From Acetobacteroides hydrogenigenes (GTDB taxonomy: Bacteria; Bacteroidota; Bacteroidia; Bacteroidales; ZOR0009): a DNA stretch of 64,000 bases. Below, one piece after another: positions 7,956 through 17,918 of the stretch. The position numbers and the translations under genes were made by a program. The first letter of the stretch is position 1. Each line of letters begins with the position of its first letter. Under the pieces are notes generated by a model that was not told where the DNA came from, ran no database searches, and was given only the letters and a program-made list of their open reading frames with translations. The stretch spans positions 124,001-188,000 of the forward strand of contig NZ_SLWB01000002.1 in the NCBI RefSeq assembly GCF_004340205.1. Direction: 5' to 3'.

Positions 7956-10247
7956 ATGAAGAGAGGACTCATTGTATTACTTCTTCTTTTTAGTTTTAAT
8001 TTTTCTTTCTCGCAAAAGGTTGGACTTGTCCTTAGTGGAGGCGGTGCAAAAGGTCTTTCGCACATTGGTGTAATAAAAGCCTTAGAGGAGAACAACATTC
8101 CTATTGACTATATTTCGGGTACATCGATGGGTGCGCTCATAGGGAGTATGTACGCAATAGGTATGTCTCCCGATGAGATGGTTAGAATGGTTACCTCGCC
8201 TGAATTTTTACTTTGGTCAACTGGGCAAATCGAAGATGACTATCTGTATCTCTTTAAGAAGTTAGATCCTGGTGCTGCCATGTTTTCCTTCAAGTTTAGT
8301 TTGAAAGATTCGCTGAGTATTCCAAAGTTGCCTACCAATTTGATTCCTGCTCACCAGATGGATTTGGCTTTACTTGAGTATTTGGCTGCTCCTAGTGCTC
8401 TTGCGAAAAATAACTTCGATAGTCTTTTTGTGCCTTTCCGTTGTGTTGCTTCCGATATCTATAATAACAAGCAGTATGTGGCTAGGGGAGGGTACCTAGG
8501 TTCAGCAGTTCGTGCCTCAATGACATTTCCTTTCTACTTTAAGGCAATAAGCATTGATTCTACGCTTCTTTTTGATGGGGGAATTTATAATAACTTTCCT
8601 TGGGATGTAATGCAGGAAGATTTTAATCCCGATTACATTATAGGATCGAAGTGTACAAGTAACCCAACTAAGCCAGATGAAGAAAACTTGCTAAACCAGA
8701 TCGAAAGTATGGTAATGGGACGTACAAACTATACAATTCCTGATAATAAAGGTCTTGTAATTGAGAATACCTTTACCAATGTTCGTCTTTTAGATTTGGG
8801 TAAGGCCAGAGATATAATTGATCAAGGATATAGATCTACCATTGCCAAAATAGATTCGATAAAACAGCACATTTCTAGAAGAACAAGTAAGGATGAAATT
8901 GCAGCCCGACGCTTAATTTATAAGAGTAAGCTTCCAGAATTAGTTTTCGATAAGGTACGATTTAAGGGGATAAATAGTAAGCAGGAAGAATATGTTAAAG
9001 GGCTTTTCCTATCAAAAAGGAATGTAAACTTTACCTTCAAAAAGTTTAAGAAGGAGTATTTTAAGCTACTTAGCGATAATACTATAACCTCAATTTTTCC
9101 TACAACTTCGTTTGACGATAGCACAAAAATGTTCGATTTATCGCTTAACCTAAAAGCAAATAACGATTTGGATGTTGACTTTGGTGGTAATATTTCGTCA
9201 AGTTCAATGAATCAGGGCTATTTGGGCTTAACCTACAAGTATTTTTCAAAAAACTATACAAGAATATTCGGTAACATCTATTTTGGAAGGTTGTACAGTT
9301 CTCTTCATTTTGGTTTTAGGCAAGATTACTCTTATCGTAAACCGTTTTTTTATGATTTGGCTTTTACATTGCAACGATTCGATTTTTTCAACAGTAATCC
9401 CGATCCATTTTTTGAAGATTTACGACCTAGTTTCTTGAAACAGTACGAGTTTTACGGGCGGTTAAATTATGGTTTTCCTATTAGTTCATCTTCTGTATTG
9501 AAGTTTGGCTATAATATTGGAAATAATATAGATAAATACTATCAAATAAAGAATTTTTTGAAAAGTGACGAACCCGATAGGACTAGCTTTAACTTTCATA
9601 AGTTCTCTGTTTCGTTTGATAAGAATACCTTAAATCAGGTAATGTTTCCATATAAGGGACGGAAGCAATACTTAAGTTTTTCTTATGTTATTGGTAACGA
9701 AGAAAATACTCCAGGAAATACTGGACCAACTCTTTCAAAAAGTGCTCACAATCATACTTGGTTGGCTTTTAGAATGTACAATCAAAGCTACCATAAGCTG
9801 AGTGATAATATATGGACAGGTTTTTTAGTTGATGGAGTATATACTACAAAGAAGGCTTTTAGTAACTATACTGCAACGCTGTTGAGTGCTCCTTATTTTG
9901 CACCGTTTCCTCAAAGTAAAACGCTGTTTTTACCCAATTATCGCTCAGAATCATATGTTGCAGTGGGTTTTATGCCTAATATTTTGTTTACAAAGAACAT
10001 TTATTTGAGGTGCGAAGCTTATGCATTTATGCCATTTTATGAGATTATTAAAACAGACGAGTATTACGTAAAGTACGGAAATCTATTTAATAACAGATAT
10101 TATATAGGCTCATTATCAATGGTATACAATACAATTGTAGGACCTCTTAGTCTTTCGGTTAATTACTACGATAAGGAGAATACAAAATTGTATTTCGTTG
10201 CTAACTTTGGCTTTGTTTTATTTAATCGTCGTTCGTTAGAATATTAG
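7956..10247 (+). CDS. Patatin-like phospholipase with C-terminal BamA-type barrel
   Basis: This 763-residue protein has a signal peptide (MKRGLIVLLLLFSFNFSFSQ) and then a patatin domain: the oxyanion loop GGGAKG, the nucleophile elbow GTSMG (Ser about 57) and the DGG dyad aspartate (about D206). A POTRA-like segment follows at about 330-400 and a C-terminal half of alternating aromatic beta strands looks like an outer-membrane Omp85-type barrel. This is the PlpD-like patatin-autotransporter architecture (class V secretion). The predicted action is hydrolysis of lipid acyl esters at or beyond the outer membrane; the substrate is unknown. The ATG at 7956 is preferred over 7935 because it places the signal peptide at the N-terminus. 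Confidence 0.85.
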   Translation: MKRGLIVLLLLFSFNFSFSQKVGLVLSGGGAKGLSHIGVIKALEENNIPIDYISGTSMGALIGSMYAIGMSPDEMVRMVTSPEFLLWSTGQIEDDYLYLFKKLDPGAAMFSFKFSLKDSLSIPKLPTNLIPAHQMDLALLEYLAAPSALAKNNFDSLFVPFRCVASDIYNNKQYVARGGYLGSAVRASMTFPFYFKAISIDSTLLFDGGIYNNFPWDVMQEDFNPDYIIGSKCTSNPTKPDEENLLNQIESMVMGRTNYTIPDNKGLVIENTFTNVRLLDLGKARDIIDQGYRSTIAKIDSIKQHISRRTSKDEIAARRLIYKSKLPELVFDKVRFKGINSKQEEYVKGLFLSKRNVNFTFKKFKKEYFKLLSDNTITSIFPTTSFDDSTKMFDLSLNLKANNDLDVDFGGNISSSSMNQGYLGLTYKYFSKNYTRIFGNIYFGRLYSSLHFGFRQDYSYRKPFFYDLAFTLQRFDFFNSNPDPFFEDLRPSFLKQYEFYGRLNYGFPISSSSVLKFGYNIGNNIDKYYQIKNFLKSDEPDRTSFNFHKFSVSFDKNTLNQVMFPYKGRKQYLSFSYVIGNEENTPGNTGPTLSKSAHNHTWLAFRMYNQSYHKLSDNIWTGFLVDGVYTTKKAFSNYTATLLSAPYFAPFPQSKTLFLPNYRSESYVAVGFMPNILFTKNIYLRCEAYAFMPFYEIIKTDEYYVKYGNLFNNRYYIGSLSMVYNTIVGPLSLSVNYYDKENTKLYFVANFGFVLFNRRSLEY

Positions 10248-10251
10248 CACC

Positions 10252-11721
10252 GTGGGAAACTTAAAGAAGCTAGCAGGTCATACCCTTATATATGGCTTAA
10301 GTAGCCTTTTGGCTCGATTCATTAACTACTTAATGAATCCTATATATACGAATTACTTTAAAGATCCTAGTGAATATGCTATATACAGCGAATTTTACAT
10401 TTATATACCGATCTTACTAACAGTTCTAACCTTTGGATTGGAAACGGGGTATTTTCGTTTTTCTAGTAAGTATAAAGATGTTAAGGATAAGGTTTACTCT
10501 ACAACTTTCACTTTTTTGTTAGTAACATCTACATTATTTGTTCTATATACAACATTTGGATACGATGGAATAATAAGTGGGCTCGATTTATCGCCCAATA
10601 AGTGGTATGTTATATTAACGGGTTGGATTGTATTTTTTGATGTGCTCTGTGCTATTCCGTTTGTACGACTGAGAAATGAAAATAGATCTGCAACATTTGT
10701 AGTATTAAAGACGGTAAATATTCTCATTAATGTACTTTTCAATTTGCTGTTGCTTTTTGTTGTGCCAAAGCTATTTCCATCTCTTCCACCTATGGGAATT
10801 CTGGTTATATTTATAGCAAACCTGGTTGCATCTGTTACTACTTTATTCTTGGTTTTACGTTTAGCTGGTTTACCAAGTATCCGTATATCAAAACCGTTGA
10901 TGAAGGAATTGGCCATATATTCAGTACCCTTGGTTATATCAGGTTTGGCAGGACAAGTAAACGATTTGTTGGATCGTTACAGTATAAAATATCTGTTGCC
11001 TGAATCTGCTAAACCAATGTTTCAGTTGGGTATTTACACGTCGAATTTAAAGCTGGCAATAGTACTTACCTTGTTTACGCAAATGTTTAGGTATGCTGCC
11101 GAACCATTTTTCTTTAATAATGTAAGGAAGGAAGATTCTGCAAAAACGTATGCCGATGTTTTTAAGTATTTTTCGGTATTTGGAATGATAATATTCTTAT
11201 TAGTAACGCTTTATATTGATATATTTCAGTATTTAGAAGGTGCTAATTATCGTGAAGGACTATTTATTGTTCCAGTATTGCTGCTTTCTTACTATTTTGT
11301 AGGATTGCTATATAATCTTCAAATAATATTTAAGTTGCACGATAAAACGAGGCGTACCGTTGATGTCACCTTAGCCGGATTGATACTACTTGTAGTCTTT
11401 AATATTTTTATGGTTCCACATTTTGGTTATCAGGCAGCTGCATGGGGCCGATTGCTATCGTTTGTATTTATGTGCGTTGTAAGCTACTGGTTTGGTAAGA
11501 AAATTGTTAGTATTCCTTACGACTTTAAGAATATAGGGTTTTACTTCGTTTTTGGATTGGGTCTTTTCTTTTTAAGTAAGGCAATTCGTCCAGAAAACCT
11601 ATATTTACGTATGGCTGTGAATACGCTATTATTTGGATCATACGTTTTAGTATTCCTTTACAAGGAAAAAATTAATCCAGTTACCATTGCAAAATCGCTT
11701 TTAAAATGGAAGTCAAAGTAG
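10252..11721 (+). CDS. Oligosaccharide flippase family (MOP/Wzx-like) membrane protein
   Basis: The 489-residue protein is almost entirely hydrophobic, with about 12-14 membrane segments. Its N-terminal [20 protein letters not shown] is like those of the polysaccharide export and flippase members of the MOP superfamily. Such proteins move lipid-linked glycans across the inner membrane; the glycan handled here is unknown, and no polysaccharide biosynthesis genes flank it. The start is GTG at 10252, four bases after the patatin-like stop. The C-terminus overlaps the dut start by 16 bases, so it belongs to one plus-strand operon with the genes on either side. A MurJ-like role in peptidoglycan precursor flipping cannot be excluded. 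Confidence 0.82.
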   Translation: MGNLKKLAGHTLIYGLSSLLARFINYLMNPIYTNYFKDPSEYAIYSEFYIYIPILLTVLTFGLETGYFRFSSKYKDVKDKVYSTTFTFLLVTSTLFVLYTTFGYDGIISGLDLSPNKWYVILTGWIVFFDVLCAIPFVRLRNENRSATFVVLKTVNILINVLFNLLLLFVVPKLFPSLPPMGILVIFIANLVASVTTLFLVLRLAGLPSIRISKPLMKELAIYSVPLVISGLAGQVNDLLDRYSIKYLLPESAKPMFQLGIYTSNLKLAIVLTLFTQMFRYAAEPFFFNNVRKEDSAKTYADVFKYFSVFGMIIFLLVTLYIDIFQYLEGANYREGLFIVPVLLLSYYFVGLLYNLQIIFKLHDKTRRTVDVTLAGLILLVVFNIFMVPHFGYQAAAWGRLLSFVFMCVVSYWFGKKIVSIPYDFKNIGFYFVFGLGLFFLSKAIRPENLYLRMAVNTLLFGSYVLVFLYKEKINPVTIAKSLLKWKSK

Positions 11722-12140
11722 TTAATAAGAGTAGTTTCGATTTACCAGAATATGCAACAGTCCATTCAGCTGGATTGGATTTACGTGCTAATACCACTGA
11801 TAATCTAGTTTTAGCTCCATTGGATAGGGTTATTATTCCTACAGGGTTGTTTATAGAAATTCCTGTAGGATTTGAAGCTCAAATTCGTCCGCGAAGTGGT
11901 ATGGCAATTAAGCACGGTATTACAGTTATTAATTCACCTGGTACCATCGATGCCGATTATAGAGGAGAGATTAAAGTAGGGTTAGTTAATATTTCGAACG
12001 AAGCGTATACTATAAAGCCTGGCGAACGTATAGCTCAAATGGTTTTTTCAAAGCACGAAACGGTTAGTTGGCTGGAAGTAGAGCTGCTTTCTGAAACTGA
12101 TAGGGGAGAGGGTGGCTTTGGACATACAGGAAAAAAGTAA
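11706..12140 (+). CDS. dut: Deoxyuridine 5'-triphosphate nucleotidohydrolase
   Basis: dUTPase cleaves dUTP to dUMP and pyrophosphate, keeping uracil out of DNA and feeding thymidylate synthesis. All five trimeric dUTPase motifs are visible in the 144 residues: HSAGLDLRA (motif 1), [11 protein letters not shown] (2), [17 protein letters not shown] (3, with the catalytic aspartate), GERIAQMVF (4) and the C-terminal arm [10 protein letters not shown] (5). The start lies inside the end of the flippase gene (16-base overlap). It is followed 12 bp later by the TPR lipoprotein gene, so it is probably translated as part of the same operon. Confidence 0.96.
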   Translation: MEVKVVNKSSFDLPEYATVHSAGLDLRANTTDNLVLAPLDRVIIPTGLFIEIPVGFEAQIRPRSGMAIKHGITVINSPGTIDADYRGEIKVGLVNISNEAYTIKPGERIAQMVFSKHETVSWLEVELLSETDRGEGGFGHTGKK

Positions 12141-12152
12141 TTGAAATAGAAT

Positions 12153-13856
12153 ATGATGAAAAAGCAGATTCTTTTTATTGTTGCTGTTAGCTTTTGTATT
12201 ACGAGTTGCTCATCGTCCTATAATTCGATGAAATCGCTTAGTAAGAATGCTAAGCTTATGTCGGATATGAACTATTACGAGGGAGTTAAACAGTACTATG
12301 GAGGATCTGCTGATAATGCAATTCGATTTCTGAACAAGGCGGTTAGCTTAAATAAGGAGAACGATGCTGCTTACTTCATTTTGTCTCAAATATATCAGGG
12401 AAAGAATAAGAGGGTTGAAGCTTTAAAAAATGCTGAATTGGCCTACACTTATTCTCCGGACAATAAGGATTACGGTTTAAACTATGCTCAAAGCTTACAG
12501 CGATTGAATAGGCTTGACTCTGCGTTAACTGTATATAATCAGTTTATTACAAAGGATTCTTCAAATACGGATTTGCTTCTTAATATGTCGCTTATTTACG
12601 GTGTAAAGGGTGATATGGTTCGAAGTATAAAGCTCTATGATGAATTTTCTACCAAGTACGGTAGCAATGAAACCATACTTGAGAATAAGCAAAAGTTGTA
12701 TCTGCAGCTTAATCAGCTTGACTCTGCTATTAGTGTTGGAACTAAGCTAGTGGAGTTGTTTCCAGAGAATCCTCGCCACCTTACTATTTTGGCAGATATT
12801 TATGCTAACAAAGGAAACGATTCTTTGGCGATAGACTATAATCTTAAGGCGCTTGAACTTGTACCTACTTACCCTTTGGCGCAAATCGGTTTATCCGATG
12901 CGTATCGAAGAGAGGCTCGTTATACTGACTATTTCCGAACTCTGAACCGTATTTTTGGAAATGACGAAATAAAGAATAGTGATAAGGTAGCCTATTTTAA
13001 TCAGTTCCTAGAGAATAAGCAATTCTATCAAGTTTTTTATCCAAATATAGATACGCTGATAAATAGCTTCATAGCTACCTATCCAAAAGATACTTCTATC
13101 TATCCCATTTATGCCGATCATTTGGCTAAGATGGGAAAGCTTACAGATCTAAATTCTTTTTTAAAAACCAAGTTGGATTCTGGATCGAGGGATTCTTCCT
13201 TGTTCTTTAAGTTTATTGAGCTGAATCTGTATACCAAACGATATGATACAACCAGCTTTTATGCTTCAAAAGCGATTGCTTACTATCCAAAATTGGTGAA
13301 GTTGTATCTATATAAGTCGTATGCTCTATTTCAAAGAAAGGATTTCGATTCTACTATACTGGTACTAAAGACTGCTTTACCTTACGTGAATTCGGATTCG
13401 GTTAAAGTAGATATACTTTCGATGATAGGCGATTCGTACCATTCGCTTAAAAATGATAAGCAAGCTTTTGCCTACTACGATGAGGCATTATCTATTAATC
13501 CTAATAACATACAGGTACTAAATAATTATAGCTACTACCTTTCTCTAATCGACAAGGATTTGAAAAAGGCACTTAAAATGATTAATGTAGTGCTTAAAAA
13601 GGAGCCTAACAATTCGACATATTTGGATACTAAGGCATGGCTACTTTACAAGTTAGGAAAGTATGAAGAGGCAAAAACGGTGATGCGTCAGGCATTAATA
13701 TATGGAGGAAACGAAAGTGATACAATATTAGAACACTATGGGGATATCCTTTTAAAGTTGAACGAAGTAGAGACGGCAAAATTGTACTGGCAGATGTCAT
13801 ACGATAGGGGAAACCGTTCTGATGAAATAGTAAAGAAACTCAATATAAAACAGTAA
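12153..13856 (+). CDS. TPR-repeat lipoprotein
   Basis: The 567-residue product has a lipoprotein signal with lipobox ITSC (lipidated Cys about 19), so it is expected on a periplasmic membrane face. The rest is built of tetratricopeptide repeats: units such as AIRFLNKAVSLNKENDAAYF near 60, LAIDYNLKALELVPTYPLA near 230 and AFAYYDEALSINPNNIQVLN near 440. TPR proteins are scaffolds for protein contacts, and no enzyme motif is visible. The stop codon overlaps the start of the EnvC-like gene (TAATG), so a shared envelope function such as peptidoglycan remodelling is plausible but inferred. TPR assignment is firm and role is open. Confidence 0.85.
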   Translation: MMKKQILFIVAVSFCITSCSSSYNSMKSLSKNAKLMSDMNYYEGVKQYYGGSADNAIRFLNKAVSLNKENDAAYFILSQIYQGKNKRVEALKNAELAYTYSPDNKDYGLNYAQSLQRLNRLDSALTVYNQFITKDSSNTDLLLNMSLIYGVKGDMVRSIKLYDEFSTKYGSNETILENKQKLYLQLNQLDSAISVGTKLVELFPENPRHLTILADIYANKGNDSLAIDYNLKALELVPTYPLAQIGLSDAYRREARYTDYFRTLNRIFGNDEIKNSDKVAYFNQFLENKQFYQVFYPNIDTLINSFIATYPKDTSIYPIYADHLAKMGKLTDLNSFLKTKLDSGSRDSSLFFKFIELNLYTKRYDTTSFYASKAIAYYPKLVKLYLYKSYALFQRKDFDSTILVLKTALPYVNSDSVKVDILSMIGDSYHSLKNDKQAFAYYDEALSINPNNIQVLNNYSYYLSLIDKDLKKALKMINVVLKKEPNNSTYLDTKAWLLYKLGKYEEAKTVMRQALIYGGNESDTILEHYGDILLKLNEVETAKLYWQMSYDRGNRSDEIVKKLNIKQ

Positions 13857-15148
13857 TGTACCGCTTACTACTTATACTTTTATTTTCATTTACCGCTCAA
13901 GTTGTATTTTCTCAATCGCTTAAAGATTTGCAGGAACAAAAGCGTGTTGCTGATGCCGAGATAAATAGGATTAATGAGCAGCTTAGCGCAACAAAACTCG
14001 AAAAGAATTCGACGCTTAGGCAAGTTGCCCTTATAAATTCTAAAATACAGAAGCGCAAAAAGGTATTAGAGAATATTGATAAGCAGGTTTATATTGTAAA
14101 GAGGACAATTCAAGTAAAGTCTGATACTGTATATCGTTTACGAAAGGATATTGATACTTTAAAAGTTGCCTATGCGAATACGCTAAAGCATGCTTACAAA
14201 ATGCGTAATACTAATTCTGTTATTGCGCTAGTTTTTGCCTCTTCTGATTTGCATCAGGCAATTAGAAGAATGAAGTATCTTAGATCGTATAGCGATTTTA
14301 GAATTCAGCAAGCAAAATCTATTGAGGTTAAGCAGGAAGCGCTTAACGTTGAAATTGCCGATTTGAGTAGTAAGAAAAAGAATTTGGAAGTATTATTGGC
14401 TGAGAAGAATAGGGAAATAAGAAAACTCGATCAGGATGAGAAAACCTATGAAAAAATGGCTGCTCAGCTTAAAAGTAAGGAAAAGGACTTAACAAGAGAA
14501 ATACAGGTAAGGAAGAATTTGAGTGATAGATTGTCACGAGAAATTAGTAGGCTTATTGCAGAGGAAGCACGTAAAGCTGCCGAGGCTGCACGTAAAGCAG
14601 CAGCACGTAGAGCAGCAGAAGCAGCGCGACGTGCAAAAAAGAATGGAAGTACAAAAAGTAGTAGCACTACTTCAAGTGCATCCGAAAGTAGTGAACCAGT
14701 TCTTCCATTCACTCCTGAAGACCGTATGATTGCTGGAAAGTTTGAAGCAAATAGAGGGCGACTTCCTTGGCCTGTAAGGCAGGGCTCTATTGTAGAAAGT
14801 TTCGGTGTGCATCAGCATCCTATACTGAAGGGTGTTAAAACAGAAAACAAGGGTGTTGATATTTCCTCCAATGCTGGTTGTGATGTTTATGCCGTTTACG
14901 ATGGTGAAGTAAGTAAAATATTTCCTCTTCCAGGTGCAAATATATCCGTACTTGTTAGGCATGGTTACTATATAACGGTTTACTCCAATCTTTCGCGTGT
15001 TAATGTTGTACAAGGACAACAGATAAAGGCAAAGCAAGTTTTGGGTGTTCTTGCAAATAGCGATACTGGTGGAGAAAAACCTACGCTTAAATTTCAGGTT
15101 TGGAAGGAAACAACACCACAAAATCCTGTATTATGGTTAACACGGTAA
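13856..15148 (+). CDS. EnvC-like murein hydrolase activator (degenerate LytM/M23 domain)
   Basis: This 430-residue protein has a signal peptide (about 1-19), a long coiled coil (about 22-255) ending in an alanine-arginine-rich stretch, a serine/threonine linker, and a C-terminal LytM (M23) domain from about 300. Active M23 enzymes bind zinc through HxxxD and HxH motifs. Here the first motif reads NKGVDIS near residue 330, with Asn for His. The last reads LKFQVWK near 411, lacking the first HxH histidine position. Only RHGYY looks conserved. Loss of zinc ligands is characteristic of EnvC/NlpD-type activators, which switch on cell-separation amidases rather than cutting glycan peptides themselves. 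It overlaps the TPR gene by one base. Confidence 0.85.
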   Translation: MYRLLLILLFSFTAQVVFSQSLKDLQEQKRVADAEINRINEQLSATKLEKNSTLRQVALINSKIQKRKKVLENIDKQVYIVKRTIQVKSDTVYRLRKDIDTLKVAYANTLKHAYKMRNTNSVIALVFASSDLHQAIRRMKYLRSYSDFRIQQAKSIEVKQEALNVEIADLSSKKKNLEVLLAEKNREIRKLDQDEKTYEKMAAQLKSKEKDLTREIQVRKNLSDRLSREISRLIAEEARKAAEAARKAAARRAAEAARRAKKNGSTKSSSTTSSASESSEPVLPFTPEDRMIAGKFEANRGRLPWPVRQGSIVESFGVHQHPILKGVKTENKGVDISSNAGCDVYAVYDGEVSKIFPLPGANISVLVRHGYYITVYSNLSRVNVVQGQQIKAKQVLGVLANSDTGGEKPTLKFQVWKETTPQNPVLWLTR

Positions 15149-15188
15149 ACAGGATAAACCTTTTTTTGTTATTAGCGTATAATGACAA

Positions 15189-15581
15189 ATGAAAATTTAC
15201 AAATTCGAATCGGATCCGATTATTTTGAATGACATCGAAGAGATCGTGGTTCATTTTATTAAAGAGAATGATATACCCAAAGCTCTTCGTTATAAAATAA
15301 TAGTATCATCTTTAGAAGCAATTACAAACTCAATATATCATGGGAATTGCTGCAACGTGCAAAAGAAGGTTCAATTTGGACTTGAAAGACGAAGTGATAG
15401 AGTTGTAGTTATTGTAGAAGATGAAGGTGATGGTTTTGATTATGCAAAACTTCCAGATCCTACAACTCCGGATAATATCGAAAATCCCGATGGAAGAGGA
15501 GTGTTTCTGATGATGAAACTATCGGACTATATTGAGTTTAATAAGAAAGGAAACAGAGTTCAACTTTATTTTAATATATAA
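15189..15581 (+). CDS. RsbW-like ATP-binding (anti-sigma regulatory) protein
   Basis: This is a stand-alone GHKL/HATPase_c_2 domain of 130 residues. The N box is SSLEAITNSIYHGN (about 40-53), the G1 segment is VEDEGDGFDY (about 77-86) and the G2-like loop is GRGVFLM (about 104-110). RsbW/SpoIIAB-type kinases bind ATP, phosphorylate an STAS-domain antagonist and hold a sigma factor. No STAS protein or matching sigma factor lies nearby, so target and even kinase activity are inference. It is 40 bp after the EnvC-like gene and 3 bp before ybeY, apparently in the same long operon. Confidence 0.82.
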   Translation: MKIYKFESDPIILNDIEEIVVHFIKENDIPKALRYKIIVSSLEAITNSIYHGNCCNVQKKVQFGLERRSDRVVVIVEDEGDGFDYAKLPDPTTPDNIENPDGRGVFLMMKLSDYIEFNKKGNRVQLYFNI

Positions 15582-15584
15582 GTT

Positions 15585-16013
15585 TTGGCAATTAATTTTT
15601 TTGCAGAGGGAGTAAGCTTTAAGCCAAAGCAAACCCTAAAGATAAAGGCATGGATAAAAGATGTTGCAGCAGAGGAAGGGTACCAGGTTGGTACCCTAAA
15701 TTATGTATTCTGCAACGATGAGTATATTCTTGAAACAAATCGACAATATTTGCAGCACGATTACTACACTGATATTATTACGTTTGATTACACCGAAAAG
15801 AATAAAATTTCCGGTGATCTGGTTATAAGTATTGATACAGTAAAATCTAATGCAGAAATGCTAGGTGTTGAAGAAAATCAAGAGTTATGTAGGGTAATAG
15901 TTCATGGAGTGCTTCATCTTTGTGGCTATAAGGATAAGACGATTGATGAAGAGAAAGTAATGCGCGAAAGGGAGAACTACTATCTTTTAAAGTTTAACGT
16001 ATCGATTATTTAA
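15585..16013 (+). CDS. ybeY: Endoribonuclease YbeY (16S rRNA 3'-end maturation)
   Basis: YbeY is a zinc endoribonuclease involved in 16S rRNA 3' maturation and ribosome quality control. The 142 residues contain the family's TDIITFDY segment and the metal motif region VHGVLHLCGYKDKT (about 106-119). The usual consensus HGxLHLxGYDH has three zinc-binding histidines; here the third position is Asp (GYKD). As I recall this variant is common in Bacteroidota YbeY, so it need not mean loss of activity. The start is TTG at 15585, three bases after the preceding stop; no ATG fits the conserved N-terminus. mnmG follows after 2 bp. Confidence 0.9.
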   Translation: MAINFFAEGVSFKPKQTLKIKAWIKDVAAEEGYQVGTLNYVFCNDEYILETNRQYLQHDYYTDIITFDYTEKNKISGDLVISIDTVKSNAEMLGVEENQELCRVIVHGVLHLCGYKDKTIDEEKVMRERENYYLLKFNVSII

Positions 16014-16015
16014 GT

Positions 16016-17887
16016 ATGGTGTTTAACTACGACGTGGTTGTGGTTGGGGCAGGACATGCAGGTTGTGAAGCCGCCGCAGCTGCTGCAAATTTGGGTGCTC
16101 AAACCCTTTTAATTACAATGGACATGACAAAAATGGGACAAATGTCATGTAATCCTGCAATGGGGGGTATTGCAAAAGGGCAAATTGTTAGAGAAATTGA
16201 TGCTCTTGGCGGGTATTCAGGGATTGTTACTGATAGTAGTAGCATTCAGTTTAGAATGCTTAATAGGAGTAAAGGTCCTGCAATGTGGAGTCCAAGGGCA
16301 CAGTGTGATCGTTCGCTTTTTTCGTTAAAGTGGCGTGAAATGCTCGAGAATACTCCAAATCTTTTCTTTTGGCAGGATTCTGTTGTAAATCTTTTGATAG
16401 AGGATAGCACTGTAAAGGGAGTTCATACAGCATTAGGAGTTGATTTTACGGCTAAAAGTGTTGTTCTAACAACAGGAACTTTTATGAATGGATTGATGCA
16501 CGTTGGACGTGCTCAACTTGCTGGAGGACGTTCTGGTGATATGGCATCATATGGAATAACAGAACAGCTGCGGCAGTTAGGACTGGAGGTAGGTAGAATG
16601 AAAACAGGAACTCCTGCTCGTATTGATGGAAGAACAATAGACTATTCAAAGGTAGTGGCACAAGAAGGCGATGCTAATCCTGAAAAATTTTCATTTCTTG
16701 ATACCGTAAAACCATTAGAAAGGCAACTGCCATGCTATATTACTTATACTAATACTGATGTTCATGAAACGTTACGAGCCAAATTTGATGAATCTCCTTT
16801 GTTTAATGGTACGATTAAATCGATAGGACCTCGTTACTGTCCGAGTATTGAAGATAAAGTACGCACCTTTGCGGATAAAGATCAGCATCAACTTTTTTTA
16901 GAGCCTGAAGGGTGGGATACTAACGAATACTATATAAATGGATTTTCATCTTCGTTACCATTAGATGTTCAAGTATCTGCATTAACTAAAATACCAGGTT
17001 TGGAAAATGCTAGAATATTTAGACCTGGTTACGCTATCGAATACGACTACTTTCAACCTACTCAACTTTACCACTCATTAGAAACAAAACTCATTAGAAA
17101 TTTATTTTTTGCTGGACAAATTAATGGTACAACAGGATACGAAGAAGCCGCTGGTCAGGGTTTAATCGCAGGAATTAATGCAGCTCGATCGGTTCAAAAG
17201 CAAGAATGTTTTATACTTTCTCGTGAATCTTCGTATATAGGTGTACTTATAGATGATTTGGTAACTAAAGGCGTTGATGAACCATACCGAATGTTTACTT
17301 CTAGAGCTGAGTATAGGATTCTTCTGCGTCAGGATAATGCTGACGAACGACTTACCCCTATAGGTATCGAAATTGGTTTAGTCAAAAAGGATAGAGAAGA
17401 ATTGTTTAAATACAAACAAGATTCTGTTGAAAAACTGGTAAGATTGATAAATAAAACAAGTGTAACTCAAGATCAGATTAACGATTTACTAGTTAGTAAA
17501 AACACTCCTCCGATTAATCAAACACGAAAACTTGTTGATATTCTCTTAAGACCTCAAATAGTAATAAAAGATCTGCTTATACTCGAATCAATAAAAAACT
17601 TTTATAATACATTACCCTGTATACAAAAAGAGATACTACAACAGGCTGATATAAAAGTTAAGTATAGCGGATATATTGACAGAGAACGAATAATTGCTAA
17701 TAAATTATCAAGATTGGAAGATATTCGAATATCTGATTGTTTTGATTTTAACAAACTACAATCTTTATCCACTGAAGCACGACAAAAATTAAGCAAAATA
17801 AAACCTAAGACTATTGGTCAAGCGTCACGAATACCAGGCGTATCACCTTCTGATATTAATGTTTTACTAGTTTTTTTAGGTAGATAA
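16016..17887 (+). CDS. mnmG: tRNA uridine-5-carboxymethylaminomethyl modification enzyme, FAD-binding subunit
   Basis: MnmG (GidA), with MnmE, installs the cmnm5 group at U34 of certain tRNAs in the cytoplasm. The 623-residue protein is full length. It has the FAD dinucleotide-binding motif VGAGHAGCEAA at the N-terminus, MSCNPAMGGIAKG (about 43-55), KTGTPARIDGRTI, the GYAIEYDYFQPTQL segment and a C-terminal helical domain with YSGYIDRE for MnmE and tRNA contact. The gene is unusually AT-rich, especially in its last 500 bp. It ends immediately before two parS-like palindromes. mnmE is not in the window. Confidence 0.97.
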   Translation: MVFNYDVVVVGAGHAGCEAAAAAANLGAQTLLITMDMTKMGQMSCNPAMGGIAKGQIVREIDALGGYSGIVTDSSSIQFRMLNRSKGPAMWSPRAQCDRSLFSLKWREMLENTPNLFFWQDSVVNLLIEDSTVKGVHTALGVDFTAKSVVLTTGTFMNGLMHVGRAQLAGGRSGDMASYGITEQLRQLGLEVGRMKTGTPARIDGRTIDYSKVVAQEGDANPEKFSFLDTVKPLERQLPCYITYTNTDVHETLRAKFDESPLFNGTIKSIGPRYCPSIEDKVRTFADKDQHQLFLEPEGWDTNEYYINGFSSSLPLDVQVSALTKIPGLENARIFRPGYAIEYDYFQPTQLYHSLETKLIRNLFFAGQINGTTGYEEAAGQGLIAGINAARSVQKQECFILSRESSYIGVLIDDLVTKGVDEPYRMFTSRAEYRILLRQDNADERLTPIGIEIGLVKKDREELFKYKQDSVEKLVRLINKTSVTQDQINDLLVSKNTPPINQTRKLVDILLRPQIVIKDLLILESIKNFYNTLPCIQKEILQQADIKVKYSGYIDRERIIANKLSRLEDIRISDCFDFNKLQSLSTEARQKLSKIKPKTIGQASRIPGVSPSDINVLLVFLGR

Positions 17888-17888
17888 A

Positions 17889-17902
17889 GTTCCACGTGGA
17901 AC
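17889..17902. promoter_or_regulatory. parS-like centromere site, copy 1
   Basis: GTTCCACGTGGAAC is a perfect 14-bp palindrome identical in its core to the Pseudomonas-type parS bound by chromosomal ParB, and it is one base pair per arm away from the Bacillus type GTTTCACGTGAAAC. It begins two bases after the mnmG stop codon. Confidence 0.7.
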
Positions 17903-17918
17903 AGATTTTTGAATTTCA

